Source of the DNA: Streptomyces gelaticus
GTDB taxonomy: Bacteria > Actinomycetota > Actinomycetes > Streptomycetales > Streptomycetaceae
Length of the DNA: 64,000 bases
Assembly: GCF_014649535.1 (NCBI RefSeq)
Contig: NZ_BMTF01000023.1
Coordinates: 24,669-88,668 of the forward strand
Direction of reading: 5' to 3'
Within the stretch, counting starts at the first letter, position 1, and the number at the start of each line of letters is the position of its first letter. The notes beneath the pieces were generated by a model that had not been told where the DNA came from, did no database searches, and saw only the letters and a program-made list of their open reading frames with translations. Shown here in pieces: positions 24,740-32,995 of this stretch. Position numbers and translations under genes: made by a program.

Positions 24740-25417
24740 TCAGCTCTTCTCGAAGCGGAATCCGACGCCCCGTACGGTCGCGATGTAGCGGGGGTTGGCG
24801 GCGTCGTCGCCGAGCTTCTTGCGGAGCCAGGAGATGTGCATGTCGAGGGTCTTCGTCGACGACCACCAGGTGGTGTCCCAGACCTCGCGCATCAGCTGGT
24901 CGCGGGTGACGACCCGGCCGGCGTCGCGGACCAGGACCCGCAGCAGGTCGAACTCCTTGGCGGTGAGCTGGAGTTCCTCCTCGCCCATCCAGGCGCGGTG
25001 CGACTCGACGTCGATCCGGACGCCGTGCGTCGCGGGCTGGGGCGCGGGCTCGGTGGCGCCGCGGCGCAGCAGGGCCCGGACCCGGGCGAGCAGCTCGGCG
25101 AGGCGGAAGGGCTTGGTGACGTAGTCGTCGGCACCCGCGTCGAGGCCGACGACGGTGTCCACCTCGTCGGCGCGGGCGGTCAGCACCAGGATCGGCACGG
25201 CGTGACCCTCGGCGCGGAGCCTGCGAGCAACTTCGAGGCCGTCCATCCCGGGCAGACCCAGGTCGAGCACGACCAGGTCGATTCCGCCCTGGAGGCCGGC
25301 GTCGAGTGCGGTCGGACCGTCTTCGCGGACCTCGACCTCGTAACCCTCCCGACGCAGGGCACGGGCCAGCGGCTCCGAGATGGATGCATCGTCCTCGGCG
25401 AGCAGTACACGGGTCAT
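24740..25417 (-). CDS. OmpR/PhoB-type response regulator
   Basis: This 225-residue regulator has an N-terminal receiver domain with acidic pair EDD (8-10), phosphoacceptor D52 in VVLDLGLPGMDG, the LTAR threonine segment and the KPF lysine. A C-terminal winged-helix domain follows (LTAKEFDLLRVLVRDAGRVV, STKTLDMHISWLRKKLGDD, IATVRGVGFRFE). It is first in a transcript with the kinase gene and is divergent from the peptide transporter across a 490-bp gap. The start is ATG at 25417; the open frame continues upstream but lacks receiver-domain similarity. Confidence 0.95.
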   Translation of the reverse strand: MTRVLLAEDDASISEPLARALRREGYEVEVREDGPTALDAGLQGGIDLVVLDLGLPGMDGLEVARRLRAEGHAVPILVLTARADEVDTVVGLDAGADDYVTKPFRLAELLARVRALLRRGATEPAPQPATHGVRIDVESHRAWMGEEELQLTAKEFDLLRVLVRDAGRVVTRDQLMREVWDTTWWSSTKTLDMHISWLRKKLGDDAANPRYIATVRGVGFRFEKS

Positions 25418-25611
25418 GGAGTGATGGTAGTCCGCGTGGAGCGGATGCCGGGAGGTGCTCCAAAGGCCCTGCGGGTCTGCGAAATAAACGGGTAGACACC
25501 TTCGAATATGGGAGCGCGGTTCCACCAAAACCTGTGATCCATCTCTCAAGTCCATTCATATCGGGTGCTGTCGTGGCGTATGGTGGCTCGACGCCTGTTG
25601 CACTACTCAAG

Positions 25612-25648
25612 GACCCTTGGGCAGCTTTTAGCGCCAAGGGTCTCTTTT
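25612..25648 (+). terminator. Terminator or attenuator hairpin in the transporter leader region
   Basis: A 9-bp perfect stem GACCCTTGG / CCAAGGGTC with a 13-nt loop is followed by TCTTTT. It lies about 260 bp upstream of the POT transporter start within a 490-bp gap (25418-25907) in which I see no gene. It could end a short leader RNA or attenuate the transporter transcript. Confidence 0.6.
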
Positions 25649-25907
25649 GTGGGCCGGCTGGTACCTGCCAGTCGGGGCTCAGTGAATGACCTGTGGCCGG
25701 GCCCGGAGCGCGTGGATGCGCACCGGGCGTGGATCCCGACACGGTCGGTCCCCGTTCCCTTCAGCCGGCTCCTCGCTGAGTCCGGTGACCGGGACGAATC
25801 CCCTCCCGGGCGTGAGGGGTGGGGCACGCCCGTGCCGGTGCCGGCCTCCCCCCACCGGGCGCACCACGCTCACAAGGCGTCGCGTCCCGAGCACACAAGG
25901 ATCGACC

Positions 25908-27398
25908 ATGGCGTCCAGCCTGACGAAGGACCCGGCCAGTACTTCTGGATCCGCGAAGACCTTCTTCGGCCACCCCCGCGGCCTGGCCACTCTCTTCATG
26001 ACCGAGATGTGGGAGCGTTTCAGCTTCTACGGCATGCGGGCTCTGCTTCCGCTGTACCTGGTCTCCGGTTCCGGCCTGCACATGAACGCGGCCACGGCCA
26101 CCGCGATCTACTCCATCTACATGGCGATGGTGTACCTGCTCGCCATGCCCGGCGGCTGGTTCGGAGACCGCGTCTGGGGGCCGCGCAAGACGGTCACCAT
26201 CTCGGCCGTGGTCATCATGCTGGGCCACCTGACGCTCGCGCTGCCGGGCTCCGGCACCTTCTTCGCCGGTCTGGCGCTGGTCGCGCTCGGATCCGGTCTG
26301 CTGAAGGCCAACATCTCCACGATGGTCGGCCACCTCTACAACGGCCCGGACGACCCGCGTCGCGACGGTGGATTCACCGTCTTCTACATGGGCATCAACC
26401 TCGGTGCCTTCGCCGCGCCGCTGATCATCGGCACCGTCGGCGAGAAGGTGAACTGGCACCTCGGCTTCGCCATCGCCGCGGCCGGCATGGGGCTGGGTCT
26501 GGCCCAGTTCCTCATCGGTACGCGCCACCTCAGCGCGCGCAGCAGCGTCGTCCCGAAGCCGCTTTCGGCCGAGGAGCGCCGTTCGACCCTGCGCAAGGGT
26601 CTGCTGTGGCTGGTCGTGGCCGTCGTCTTCTACGGCGTCCTCGTCGCCACCGACGTCTACACGCTGAACTGGGCGCTCGTCCCGATCACCGTCGCCGGTC
26701 TGCTCATCCCCGTCGCGGTGCTGGTGCGGATCAAGCGGGACCGGGACCTCTCGAAGGCCGAGCAGTCGAAGATGTCCGGCTACATCTGGTTCTTCGTCGC
26801 CGCGGCGGTGTTCTGGATGATCTACGACCAGGGCGGCTCCACGCTGTCGCTCTTCGGTGAGTCCTCCACGACCAACAGCCTGCTCGGCATGCACTTCCCG
26901 ACTTCCTGGTACCAGTCGATCAACCCGGTCTTCATCATGGCGCTGGCCCCGGTCGTCGCCTGGATATGGCTGGCGCTGAACCGGCGCGGCAAGGAGCCGA
27001 GCACGGTCGTCAAGTTCGGCTCGGGCATCTTCCTGGTCGGCGTCTCCTTCCTCGTCTTCATGCTGCCGCTGACCATGACGACGGACGGCGACAAGGTCAG
27101 CCCGATGTGGCTGGTGTCGATCTACTTCCTGCAGACCGTCGGTGAGCTCTGCCTCTCCCCGGTCGGCCTGTCGGTCACCACGAAGATGGCGCCCGCGAAG
27201 TACGGCAGCCAGATGATGGGTGTCTGGTTCCTCGCGGTCACCGCGGGCGACTGCACCACCAGCCTGCTGTCGCTGGCCGGTGTCGACCTGAACAAGACCG
27301 GGATGGTGGGTCTGGAGGCGGCGCTCGCGATCGTGGCGGCGTTCTCGATCTGGATGTACCGCAAGAAGGTCAGCCTGCTGATGGGCGATGTGCGCTGA
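25908..27398 (+). CDS. POT/PTR family proton-dependent di/tripeptide transporter
   Basis: This is a 496-residue transporter of 12-14 helices. POT signatures are MTEMWERFSFYGMRALLPLYL (first helix with the ExxERF-type motif), GGWFGDRVWGPRKTV, GSGLLKANISTMVGHLY and FTVFYMGINLGAFAAPLI. It should import di- and tripeptides with protons. The start ATG has AAGGA seven bases upstream. A perfect 17-bp bidirectional terminator follows. Upstream lies a long leader region containing a hairpin. Confidence 0.94.
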   Translation: MASSLTKDPASTSGSAKTFFGHPRGLATLFMTEMWERFSFYGMRALLPLYLVSGSGLHMNAATATAIYSIYMAMVYLLAMPGGWFGDRVWGPRKTVTISAVVIMLGHLTLALPGSGTFFAGLALVALGSGLLKANISTMVGHLYNGPDDPRRDGGFTVFYMGINLGAFAAPLIIGTVGEKVNWHLGFAIAAAGMGLGLAQFLIGTRHLSARSSVVPKPLSAEERRSTLRKGLLWLVVAVVFYGVLVATDVYTLNWALVPITVAGLLIPVAVLVRIKRDRDLSKAEQSKMSGYIWFFVAAAVFWMIYDQGGSTLSLFGESSTTNSLLGMHFPTSWYQSINPVFIMALAPVVAWIWLALNRRGKEPSTVVKFGSGIFLVGVSFLVFMLPLTMTTDGDKVSPMWLVSIYFLQTVGELCLSPVGLSVTTKMAPAKYGSQMMGVWFLAVTAGDCTTSLLSLAGVDLNKTGMVGLEAALAIVAAFSIWMYRKKVSLLMGDVR

Positions 27399-27423
27399 TG
27401 CGCTGACCGCGTACCGCACGCAC

Positions 27424-27462
27424 ACAGGGGCCGCCGCACCGGGCTGGTGCGGCGGCCCCTGT
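27424..27462. terminator. Perfect 17-bp bidirectional terminator
   Basis: ACAGGGGCCGCCGCACC and its exact complement GGTGCGGCGGCCCCTGT are separated by GGGCT. The hairpin lies between the convergent POT transporter and the surface-protein operon. Confidence 0.92.
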
Positions 27463-27512
27463 GCCGTTCTCACGGCTGTCGCGGCCCTTGTGCCGTTGTC
27501 ACGGGAGCCGGC

Positions 27513-28901
27513 TCACCTGGTGCCGCGCAGCCTGCGCCACGGGGTGAAGGTGAACACGGCGCCGCCGAGCAGGATCGCCGTGCCCGCGACCAGGCCGAGG
27601 GCGCGCAGGGTGCCGGTGTCCTCGGCCCCGGTGTCGGCCAGTCCGCCGCCGGAGGCCGTGCCGCCGGCCGCGGAGCCCGCGCCCGTGGAGCCCGTGGTGG
27701 CGGAGCCGGAGGCGCCGCCCTCCTGGGCTGTGGTGTCGAGCTCCAGCGACGGGGTCACCGAGCCCTTGACCTTGCACGGGATGTTGATCTTCGAGGCGCC
27801 CAGGGTGACATCGATCGTCAGGGTGCCGGGGCTGAGCGTGGACTTGCCGGAGGCGCCGGGCTTGTAGGTGCCGGTCATGTCGGACAGGTCGACCGGCTTG
27901 CCCTGCTCCAGCGGTTCGGCGTTGGCCGGGCCGGTGACCTTCACCGAGCCCTTGTCCGCGCCGCCGATGGTGATGTCCATGGACGGCTTGAGCGCACCGG
28001 CCGGCAGTGCGGCCGGGCTGTTCATCACACCCTTGGCCGTCTTGACCGTGAGGGCGTAGCTGCCGCCGCTCTTCCTGGCGTTGATCGTCACCTTGGAGGA
28101 GATGTCGGCCGGCCCCGGAGACGTACAGGTGAAGTGGACCGCGACCTCCTTGCCGGGGAAGTCGGTCTGTCCGCTGCCGCCGCCGGAGCCCGAGGTGGTG
28201 GAGCCGGAGGCGCCGCCCGTGGTCGTACCGCCCGCCGTGGTGCCACCCGCGGTCGTGGAGCCGGAGGTCGTACCTCCGGCGGTGGTGGAGCCGGAGGTCG
28301 TACCGCCCGCGGTGGTCGAGCCGCTCGTCGTACCGCCCGTGGTGGTGGATCCGCCGCCGTCCGTGACCTTGATGGTCGCGCCCGGCTGCACGGTCTCCTT
28401 CGGGGTGCACTTGGTGTCCGTGGAGATCGGCTTGGAGACGTTGATGCTGTACGCGTCCGGCGTCAGCGTGATCTCGCCGGCCTTCTCCAGTTTCAGCGTG
28501 CCCTTCATGTCGGACAGCACCATGGCGCTGTTCTTGGGGATCGGCGGGTTCTGCCGCGGCCCTTCCATCTGCACGGTGCCCGTGGCGGCGCCGCCCACCT
28601 TGAGGGTGCCGGTCGGCTTGACCGTGTCCTTGTCCAGATCGAGCACATCGGGGTTCTTGGAAGCGGCCTCGACCGTCTTCCACACCACCTCGACGGTGTC
28701 CCCGACCTTCGCCTCGGCGGGCGCGGTCAGCTGCACCTTGGTGGTGCCCTGCACGGCCGGCAGCCCCGAGATGGGCGGGGGAATGCACTCTGTCCTGTAC
28801 GAGACGTCGGCGGCCTGGGCCGGACTCGCGGCCAGCAGCAAGCCCGCGCCGCCGAGCATCATCGCGACTCCCGCCGCGACCGTCCTGCGTTGCGTACTCA
28901 C
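27513..28901 (-). CDS. Sortase-anchored surface protein with two homologous beta domains (LADTG)
   Basis: This 462-residue exported protein has a signal peptide (VAAGVAMMLGGAGLLLAASPAQA). Two homologous modules follow, each with a paired cysteine pattern and a GxA(x)GxVxxxGP...LSDMxGT core. Between them is a Gly/Thr/Ser linker built of 10-residue repeats. The C-terminus has LADTG, a hydrophobic segment and Arg-rich residues, the layout of a Streptomyces class E sortase (LAXTG) substrate. The GTG start overlaps the upstream stop as GTGA; GAAGGGA precedes it. The modules resemble the single module of the LPKTG protein at 31050-31721. Function is unknown; adhesion or wall scaffolding is likely. 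Confidence 0.82.
   Translation of the reverse strand: MSTQRRTVAAGVAMMLGGAGLLLAASPAQAADVSYRTECIPPPISGLPAVQGTTKVQLTAPAEAKVGDTVEVVWKTVEAASKNPDVLDLDKDTVKPTGTLKVGGAATGTVQMEGPRQNPPIPKNSAMVLSDMKGTLKLEKAGEITLTPDAYSINVSKPISTDTKCTPKETVQPGATIKVTDGGGSTTTGGTTSGSTTAGGTTSGSTTAGGTTSGSTTAGGTTAGGTTTGGASGSTTSGSGGGSGQTDFPGKEVAVHFTCTSPGPADISSKVTINARKSGGSYALTVKTAKGVMNSPAALPAGALKPSMDITIGGADKGSVKVTGPANAEPLEQGKPVDLSDMTGTYKPGASGKSTLSPGTLTIDVTLGASKINIPCKVKGSVTPSLELDTTAQEGGASGSATTGSTGAGSAAGGTASGGGLADTGAEDTGTLRALGLVAGTAILLGGAVFTFTPWRRLRGTR
28251..28340 (-). repeat. Coding tandem repeat, 30 bp x 3
   Basis: Three 30-bp units encode the linker decapeptide GGTTSGSTTA in the LADTG surface protein, flanked by degenerate units. 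This is a site for copy-number change of a flexible spacer. Confidence 0.8.
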
Positions 28902-30037
28902 GAATGTCCCTTCGTCGTCGGTCTGTTCCCTGACGGTGCGGAATCGGGTGTGAACCACGGCAGCGCGGCCGTGGTGGTGGGCAAAGGCCCGGTGGGCGCG
29001 GCCCCGGTTCCGGCTGCGGGTTCCCGGGCGCTGCGGCGCTTCGGGGTCTTCGCGGTGGCGTCGGCCGCCGGCGGGCGGCGGCGTCCGGTGCGGCCGGGGG
29101 TGCGCGAGGGGCGGGGCCGCACCTTGTCGACGATCGCCATGCCGATCCGGAACACGGCGGCCGGCACGACGAGGCACAGCAGGATCCAGAAGAGCGTGAC
29201 GCCCCAGGGGCGGCCGACCCCCCACGGCTGTTCGGCCAGCACCTTTCCGCCGTACTTGAGCGAGACCTGGTAGTCGCCGTGGGCACCCGCCGTCAGTTCG
29301 ACCGGGAGCCTGATCTGCGCCTTGCGGCCGGAGGCGATGGTGCCGCGCCACTGCCGCTCCTCCCATTGCGGGGCGAAGACGCCATGCGCGGTGCCGATCT
29401 CGAAGACCGGGTCCTTGACGGGGTCGGAGCCGAGGTTGCCCACGGTGAAGACCAGGTGCCGGGCGGGCGGGGCGCCGAACCAGGTGAGGATCCCGCTGTC
29501 GCCCTCCAGCCTGGTGGTGGCGAGCACCGCGAGCCGGCCGCCCCCGGTCTCCTTCGGCAGCGCGGCGAGCGGGTGGCCCGCGACGACGAACACGGCGTCG
29601 GCGGCGGCCTGTTCGCCGGTGACGGTGGCGACGTGCACCACGCAGGGGCAGGGCACGGGCGGTTCGGCGACCGGCAGCTTCTTGCGGAAGGCGCCCTCGG
29701 CGTCGGTCGTGACGGCCCGGCCCTCGGCGTTGACGCAGGAGTTCGTACCGCCGATCACGCCGCGTTCCGGGGTGGCCCGCCCGCAGATCAGCATCATCAG
29801 CAGGGCCTTGGGGCGCCACCCGCTGCCCTTCACGGTGATCTCACCGCCCTTGCCCGCCTGCTGCTTGGAGAGGGTGACCCCGGGCTTCGCGTCCACGGTC
29901 CTCGTGACCGCTGCAGCCCCGGTCGCGCGGAGCGCCGGCGGGGCGGACAGCAGTGCTGCGAGCAGCGCGACGAACAGCGCGGCGGCCCACCGGTGGCGGG
30001 CGCTGCGGGGTGCTGCCGGTCCGGCCTGTCCAGTCAC
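28898..30037 (-). CDS. Exported single-span membrane protein of the surface operon
   Basis: This 379-residue protein has a signal peptide (WAAALFVALLAALLSAPPALRATGAAA). A first Ig-like domain reads GGEITVKGSGWRP, LLMMLICGRATPERG, CVNAEGRAVTTDAEGAF and PVPCPCVVHVATVTGEQ, and its G-W-P/cysteine pattern recalls the neocarzinostatin fold. A second beta domain (ILTWFGAPPARHLVFTVGNLGSDPV, YQVSLKYGGK) follows, then a membrane helix (VTLFWILLCLVVPAAVFRIGMAI) and a basic cytoplasmic tail rich in Arg/Pro. The GTG start overlaps the upstream stop (GTGA). It is likely the membrane partner of the anchored proteins. The fold comparison is inference; the family was not recognised. Confidence 0.75.
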   Translation of the reverse strand: MTGQAGPAAPRSARHRWAAALFVALLAALLSAPPALRATGAAAVTRTVDAKPGVTLSKQQAGKGGEITVKGSGWRPKALLMMLICGRATPERGVIGGTNSCVNAEGRAVTTDAEGAFRKKLPVAEPPVPCPCVVHVATVTGEQAAADAVFVVAGHPLAALPKETGGGRLAVLATTRLEGDSGILTWFGAPPARHLVFTVGNLGSDPVKDPVFEIGTAHGVFAPQWEERQWRGTIASGRKAQIRLPVELTAGAHGDYQVSLKYGGKVLAEQPWGVGRPWGVTLFWILLCLVVPAAVFRIGMAIVDKVRPRPSRTPGRTGRRRPPAADATAKTPKRRSAREPAAGTGAAPTGPLPTTTAALPWFTPDSAPSGNRPTTKGHS

Positions 30038-31002
30038 GATTCCGCTCCCGCCTTCGCCAAGTGCCTGTTCCCGGAGTGCTGTCGGTCGCCCGGTGACCGT
30101 CCGGGCGGCCGTTCGTCGTCGTCCGGCCGCCGCTCGCCCGTCCGCCTGCGCCGCAGGGCGTACCCGCCCGCGCCGGCGGCGGCCAGGACCGGCAGCGCAC
30201 CGGCGGTCAGCGGTGCCCAAGGGACGAAGACCGCGCGGGCCGTCGCCTCGCCGCGCGCGCCGCCCGCCGCCGTGACGCGCAGCCGTACGGTCGCCGCGTC
30301 GAGCGCGGGGACGTCCCGCCACGACTCGGTGAGCCTGACCCGCTCTCCCGGCCGCACCCGCACCGGCAGGGTGCGGGCCTCGCGCCGCAGCAGCGTCCCG
30401 AACACCCCGTCGGCGCGGACGGCGATCCGCGGCGCGAGGGCCGTGTTGCCCCGGTTGACCAGCGTGTAGCGGATGGCCCGCCCGGACACGGTGACGTCCT
30501 CGACGGTGAGCGCGGCCAGCGTCGGCCCGCCGACCCGCAGCCTGACCCGTACGTCCACCGAGCGGTCGCCGCCGCGTACGACGATCGCGCCGGAATGGTC
30601 GCCGGGTGTCGCACCGGCCGGCACCGTGAGCGTGAACGGCACATCGGCCCGGGTGCGGGCCGGGACGGTCACCTCGGTGGCGGCGGTCCGCAGCCAGCGC
30701 CCGGTCCCGTTGGTGCCCTTGCCCCCGGCGCCGTCCGCGCCGCTCAGCCGTACGGTGAGCGGGGACCGGCCCGGGTTGGTGACGGAGAGCCGGTCCTGCA
30801 GGACGGTGCCGGGCGGGCCTTCCAGATAGAAGTACGGTCTGCCGCCCGTCCCGGAACCGCCCGCCGCGGGCCGCGCCGTCCACGCGGCGCCACCCGGGTG
30901 CGACGCGGGCCCCGTCACGGCAGCGGCCACCGGTGTCGTGGCGAGGGCGCACAGCAGTACGGCAAGGACGAGTCGGGCGGCGTGACCGGTCGGCGACGGC
31001 AT
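30034..31002 (-). CDS. WxLIP/DUF916-like exported membrane protein
   Basis: This 322-residue protein has a signal peptide (LVLAVLLCALATTPVAAAV). An extracellular beta domain shows PYFYLEGPPGTVLQDRLSVT, NPGRSPLTVRLSGADGAG, RWLRTAATEVTVPARTRADV and PFTLTVPAGATPGDHSGAIV. That pattern is characteristic of the peptidoglycan-binding (WxLIP, DUF916-type) domain of WxL systems. A second Ig-like domain (VEDVTVSGRAIRYTLVNRGNTAL), a single membrane helix (LTAGALPVLAAAGAGGYAL) and a basic tail follow. GGGAG lies six bases before the ATG. Stop and start overlap with the downstream gene. Confidence 0.8.
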   Translation of the reverse strand: MPSPTGHAARLVLAVLLCALATTPVAAAVTGPASHPGGAAWTARPAAGGSGTGGRPYFYLEGPPGTVLQDRLSVTNPGRSPLTVRLSGADGAGGKGTNGTGRWLRTAATEVTVPARTRADVPFTLTVPAGATPGDHSGAIVVRGGDRSVDVRVRLRVGGPTLAALTVEDVTVSGRAIRYTLVNRGNTALAPRIAVRADGVFGTLLRREARTLPVRVRPGERVRLTESWRDVPALDAATVRLRVTAAGGARGEATARAVFVPWAPLTAGALPVLAAAGAGGYALRRRRTGERRPDDDERPPGRSPGDRQHSGNRHLAKAGAES

Positions 31003-31049
31003 GGGCGGCTCCCTGGTGCGTGACGGCTGCGGCTGGGTCCGGCAACGCC

Positions 31050-31721
31050 CTATCGGCCCACGGGCCCCTGCCCGCGCCTGGTCAGCCAGAGCACCCCGGC
31101 CGCACCGGCCAGCAGCACCGTGCCGCCCAGCGTGCCGAGCGCCACGGCCGAGTCGAGCGGGCCGGTCTTCGGCAGCTGCCCGCCGACGTCGTCCGGGGTG
31201 CTCTGCGCGTTGCCCGCGGCCGTCACATCGAGCCGGAGCGAGGGTCCCGGGTTGTTGGAGGGAGTGCAGGTCGTGGTGGTACCGAGCGCCTTGATGGTGA
31301 GCACCCCGGCGGTGAAGTCGACCTTGCCGCTCTTCTTCGGGGTGTACGTACCCGACAGGTCACTGATCCTGATGGGGGTGTTGGCGGGTATCGCGGCGGA
31401 GTTCGGCGGGCCGGAGACCTGGACCTGGCCCGGGTCGGCGCCGCCCACCTTGATGACCGCGCTGGGGTTCATCGCCCCCTTGCCCAGTTCGACGGGGCTG
31501 GAGGAGACCCCCTTCTGGAAGGACATCGTGAGCCGGTATCCGCCGCCGCTCCTGACGCTCTTGATGTCGATCGGAGACACGGCGCTCTTGTCGCCGATCG
31601 GGGTCTTGCACTTGTAGTCGACATCCACGACCGTGGCGTGGGCGGCGGGCGCGGCCATCAGCACCACCGTGCCCGCCAGCGCGGACGCCAGCGCGAGAGC
31701 TGTTCGCTTCTGGTAGGACAC
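31050..31721 (-). CDS. Small sortase-anchored surface protein (LPKTG)
   Basis: This 223-residue exported protein has a signal peptide (ALALASALAGTVVLMAAPAAHA). It carries one beta module with VDYKCKTPIGDKSAVSPIDI, VGGADPGQVQVSGPPN and RISDLSGTYTPKKSGKVDF, clearly homologous to the modules of the 27513-28901 protein. The C-terminal wall signal is QLPKTG, a hydrophobic stretch and R/G-rich residues. The GTG start at 31721 has GAGGGGA seven bases upstream; an in-frame ATG at 31736 is an alternative. It is first in the four-gene surface operon, 47 bp upstream of the next gene. Confidence 0.85.
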   Translation of the reverse strand: MSYQKRTALALASALAGTVVLMAAPAAHATVVDVDYKCKTPIGDKSAVSPIDIKSVRSGGGYRLTMSFQKGVSSSPVELGKGAMNPSAVIKVGGADPGQVQVSGPPNSAAIPANTPIRISDLSGTYTPKKSGKVDFTAGVLTIKALGTTTTCTPSNNPGPSLRLDVTAAGNAQSTPDDVGGQLPKTGPLDSAVALGTLGGTVLLAGAAGVLWLTRRGQGPVGR

Positions 31722-31836
31722 CTGAGTTCCCCTCATGCCGGAAGTCGCCGCACGCCGGTGCTGACCGACGCAAGTTACTGACGACATATCAGATCGGGCG
31801 CTCAAGGTACGCCCGGCGCCTTGTGGAGGGAAGACA

Positions 31837-31863
31837 AAGAGCGCGCCGATCCGGCGCGCTCTT
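31837..31863 (-). terminator. Terminator of the sigma-regulator genes
   Basis: A 12-bp perfect stem AAGAGCGCGCCG / CGGCGCGCTCTT with a three-base loop is followed on the minus strand by TTGTCTTCC. It lies 50 bp downstream of the prsI-like stop codon. Confidence 0.85.
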
Positions 31864-31912
31864 CGGTGGTGCGAACGACGGGGCGGTGCACCCCCGCGGT
31901 CGTGCCCGCGGC

Positions 31913-32428
31913 CTACGCGGGTGCGGCCAGCTCCGCCCAGACGGTCTTCCCGGACCGGCCGGGCACCCGCAGGACGCCCCAGTCCAGACAGAGCCGCTGC
32001 ACGATGAACATGCCGTGCCCGCCGGGCCGCCCGGCCCGGTGCGGGGTGCGCGGCGCGGGCTGTCCCGCCCCCGCGTCGACGACCTCCACCCGCAGCACCT
32101 TCGCCGTACAGGCGATGCGCATCTCCTCGGGGCCCTCGGCGTGCAGGCAGGCGTTGGTGACCAGTTCGGAGACGACCAGCAGGACGTCCTCGGCGGCGGC
32201 CCGGCCGTCGGCGCTCGTCGCGGGGAGCCAGCCCCACTCGTGAAGCGCCTGGCGGGCGAAGTCGCGGGCGGTCGGCACGATGCCGGCGACACCCCGCAGC
32301 GACAGGGTGCGCCACTGCCGCTCGGCGGGCTCGGGGGAGGCCGCGCCGGTGCCGGCGTCAGCGTCCACGCCGGCGCCCTGCGGCTCCCGGCCGAGGTCGC
32401 CCGGCGGATGCTGCCGGGTGGTGCTCAT
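31913..32428 (-). CDS. prsI: Anti-sigma factor serine kinase (RsbW/SpoIIAB-like)
   Basis: This is a 171-residue GHKL ATPase protein. It shows FARQALHEWGWLP, the N-box LLVVSELVTNACLHAEGPEE, G1 box VVDAGAGQPAPRT, and G2 box GRPGGHGMFIVQRLC. It should bind and inhibit the sigma factor encoded nearby and phosphorylate the anti-anti-sigma protein. Gene order (anti-sigma, anti-anti-sigma, divergent sigma) matches the prsI-arsI-sigI locus of S. coelicolor as I remember it; the symbol rests on that synteny. The first 35 residues are a disordered Pro/Ala/Gly leader. Confidence 0.85.
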   Translation of the reverse strand: MSTTRQHPPGDLGREPQGAGVDADAGTGAASPEPAERQWRTLSLRGVAGIVPTARDFARQALHEWGWLPATSADGRAAAEDVLLVVSELVTNACLHAEGPEEMRIACTAKVLRVEVVDAGAGQPAPRTPHRAGRPGGHGMFIVQRLCLDWGVLRVPGRSGKTVWAELAAPA

Positions 32429-32626
32429 CAGCGCTTCACCTCACCGATTCACCATGTCGCCATCGAAAAATCGACAGTTGCAGTTACAGATACAGAATGT
32501 GCGGGTCGCCCGTGGCTCCGCCGGATGTCTTCTGCCCGGCCGAATCGTGACAACACCCACTTCGTCCACGCGGATCGCGTGACACGGGCAACACTTGGGG
32601 CGCCGGGGTCGCGATACGCGACGCGG

Positions 32627-32995
32627 TCACTCGTCCAGGGCCGCTTCGAGGGAGTCATGGACGGTGAAGACCGCCTCGGCCCCGGTGATCTCGAAGACCC
32701 TCGCCACCACCGGCAGCATCCCGGCCAAATGGACCCCTCCCCCGGCCGCTTCCGCCTTCAGGCGGGCACCGAGCAGCACGTTGAGCCCGGTGGAATCACA
32801 GAATTCGAGGCCCGAGCAGTCGACCACCAGGCGCACCCGCCCCTGCTCGACCGCACGCTCCAGAGGCTCTCGCAACAGATCCGCCGTGTGGTGGTCCAGC
32901 TCACCCACCGGCTTCACGACCTCGCTGCGCCCTTCGGTGCGGACCTCGACCTGAAGCCGACCCCGGTTCGCACTGCCGACCGTCCCGCGGTCCAT
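32627..32995 (-). CDS. arsI: STAS anti-anti-sigma factor
   Basis: This 122-residue STAS protein is of the SpoIIAA/RsbV type. Its phosphorylatable serine lies in RLVVDCSGLEFCDSTGLNVL (the DST serine). EVVKPVGELDHHTADLLREP precedes it and FEITGAEAVFTVHDSLEAAL ends it. When unphosphorylated it should bind the kinase-type anti-sigma factor and free the sigma factor. The ATG at 32995 follows GAGGGACGGGC. It lies 198 bp upstream of the anti-sigma gene on the same strand and is divergent from sigI. Confidence 0.88.
   Translation of the reverse strand: MDRGTVGSANRGRLQVEVRTEGRSEVVKPVGELDHHTADLLREPLERAVEQGRVRLVVDCSGLEFCDSTGLNVLLGARLKAEAAGGGVHLAGMLPVVARVFEITGAEAVFTVHDSLEAALDE

Noticed and set aside
28181..28350. 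Regular repeats that could suggest a CRISPR array
   Set aside because: The 30-bp units are contiguous, in frame and encode a Gly/Thr/Ser linker. There are no unique spacers and no cas genes.
29279..30469. Plus-strand open frames opposite the surface operon
   Set aside because: They oppose genes with signal peptides, membrane helices and overlapping start/stop signals, and their own translations show no domain features.
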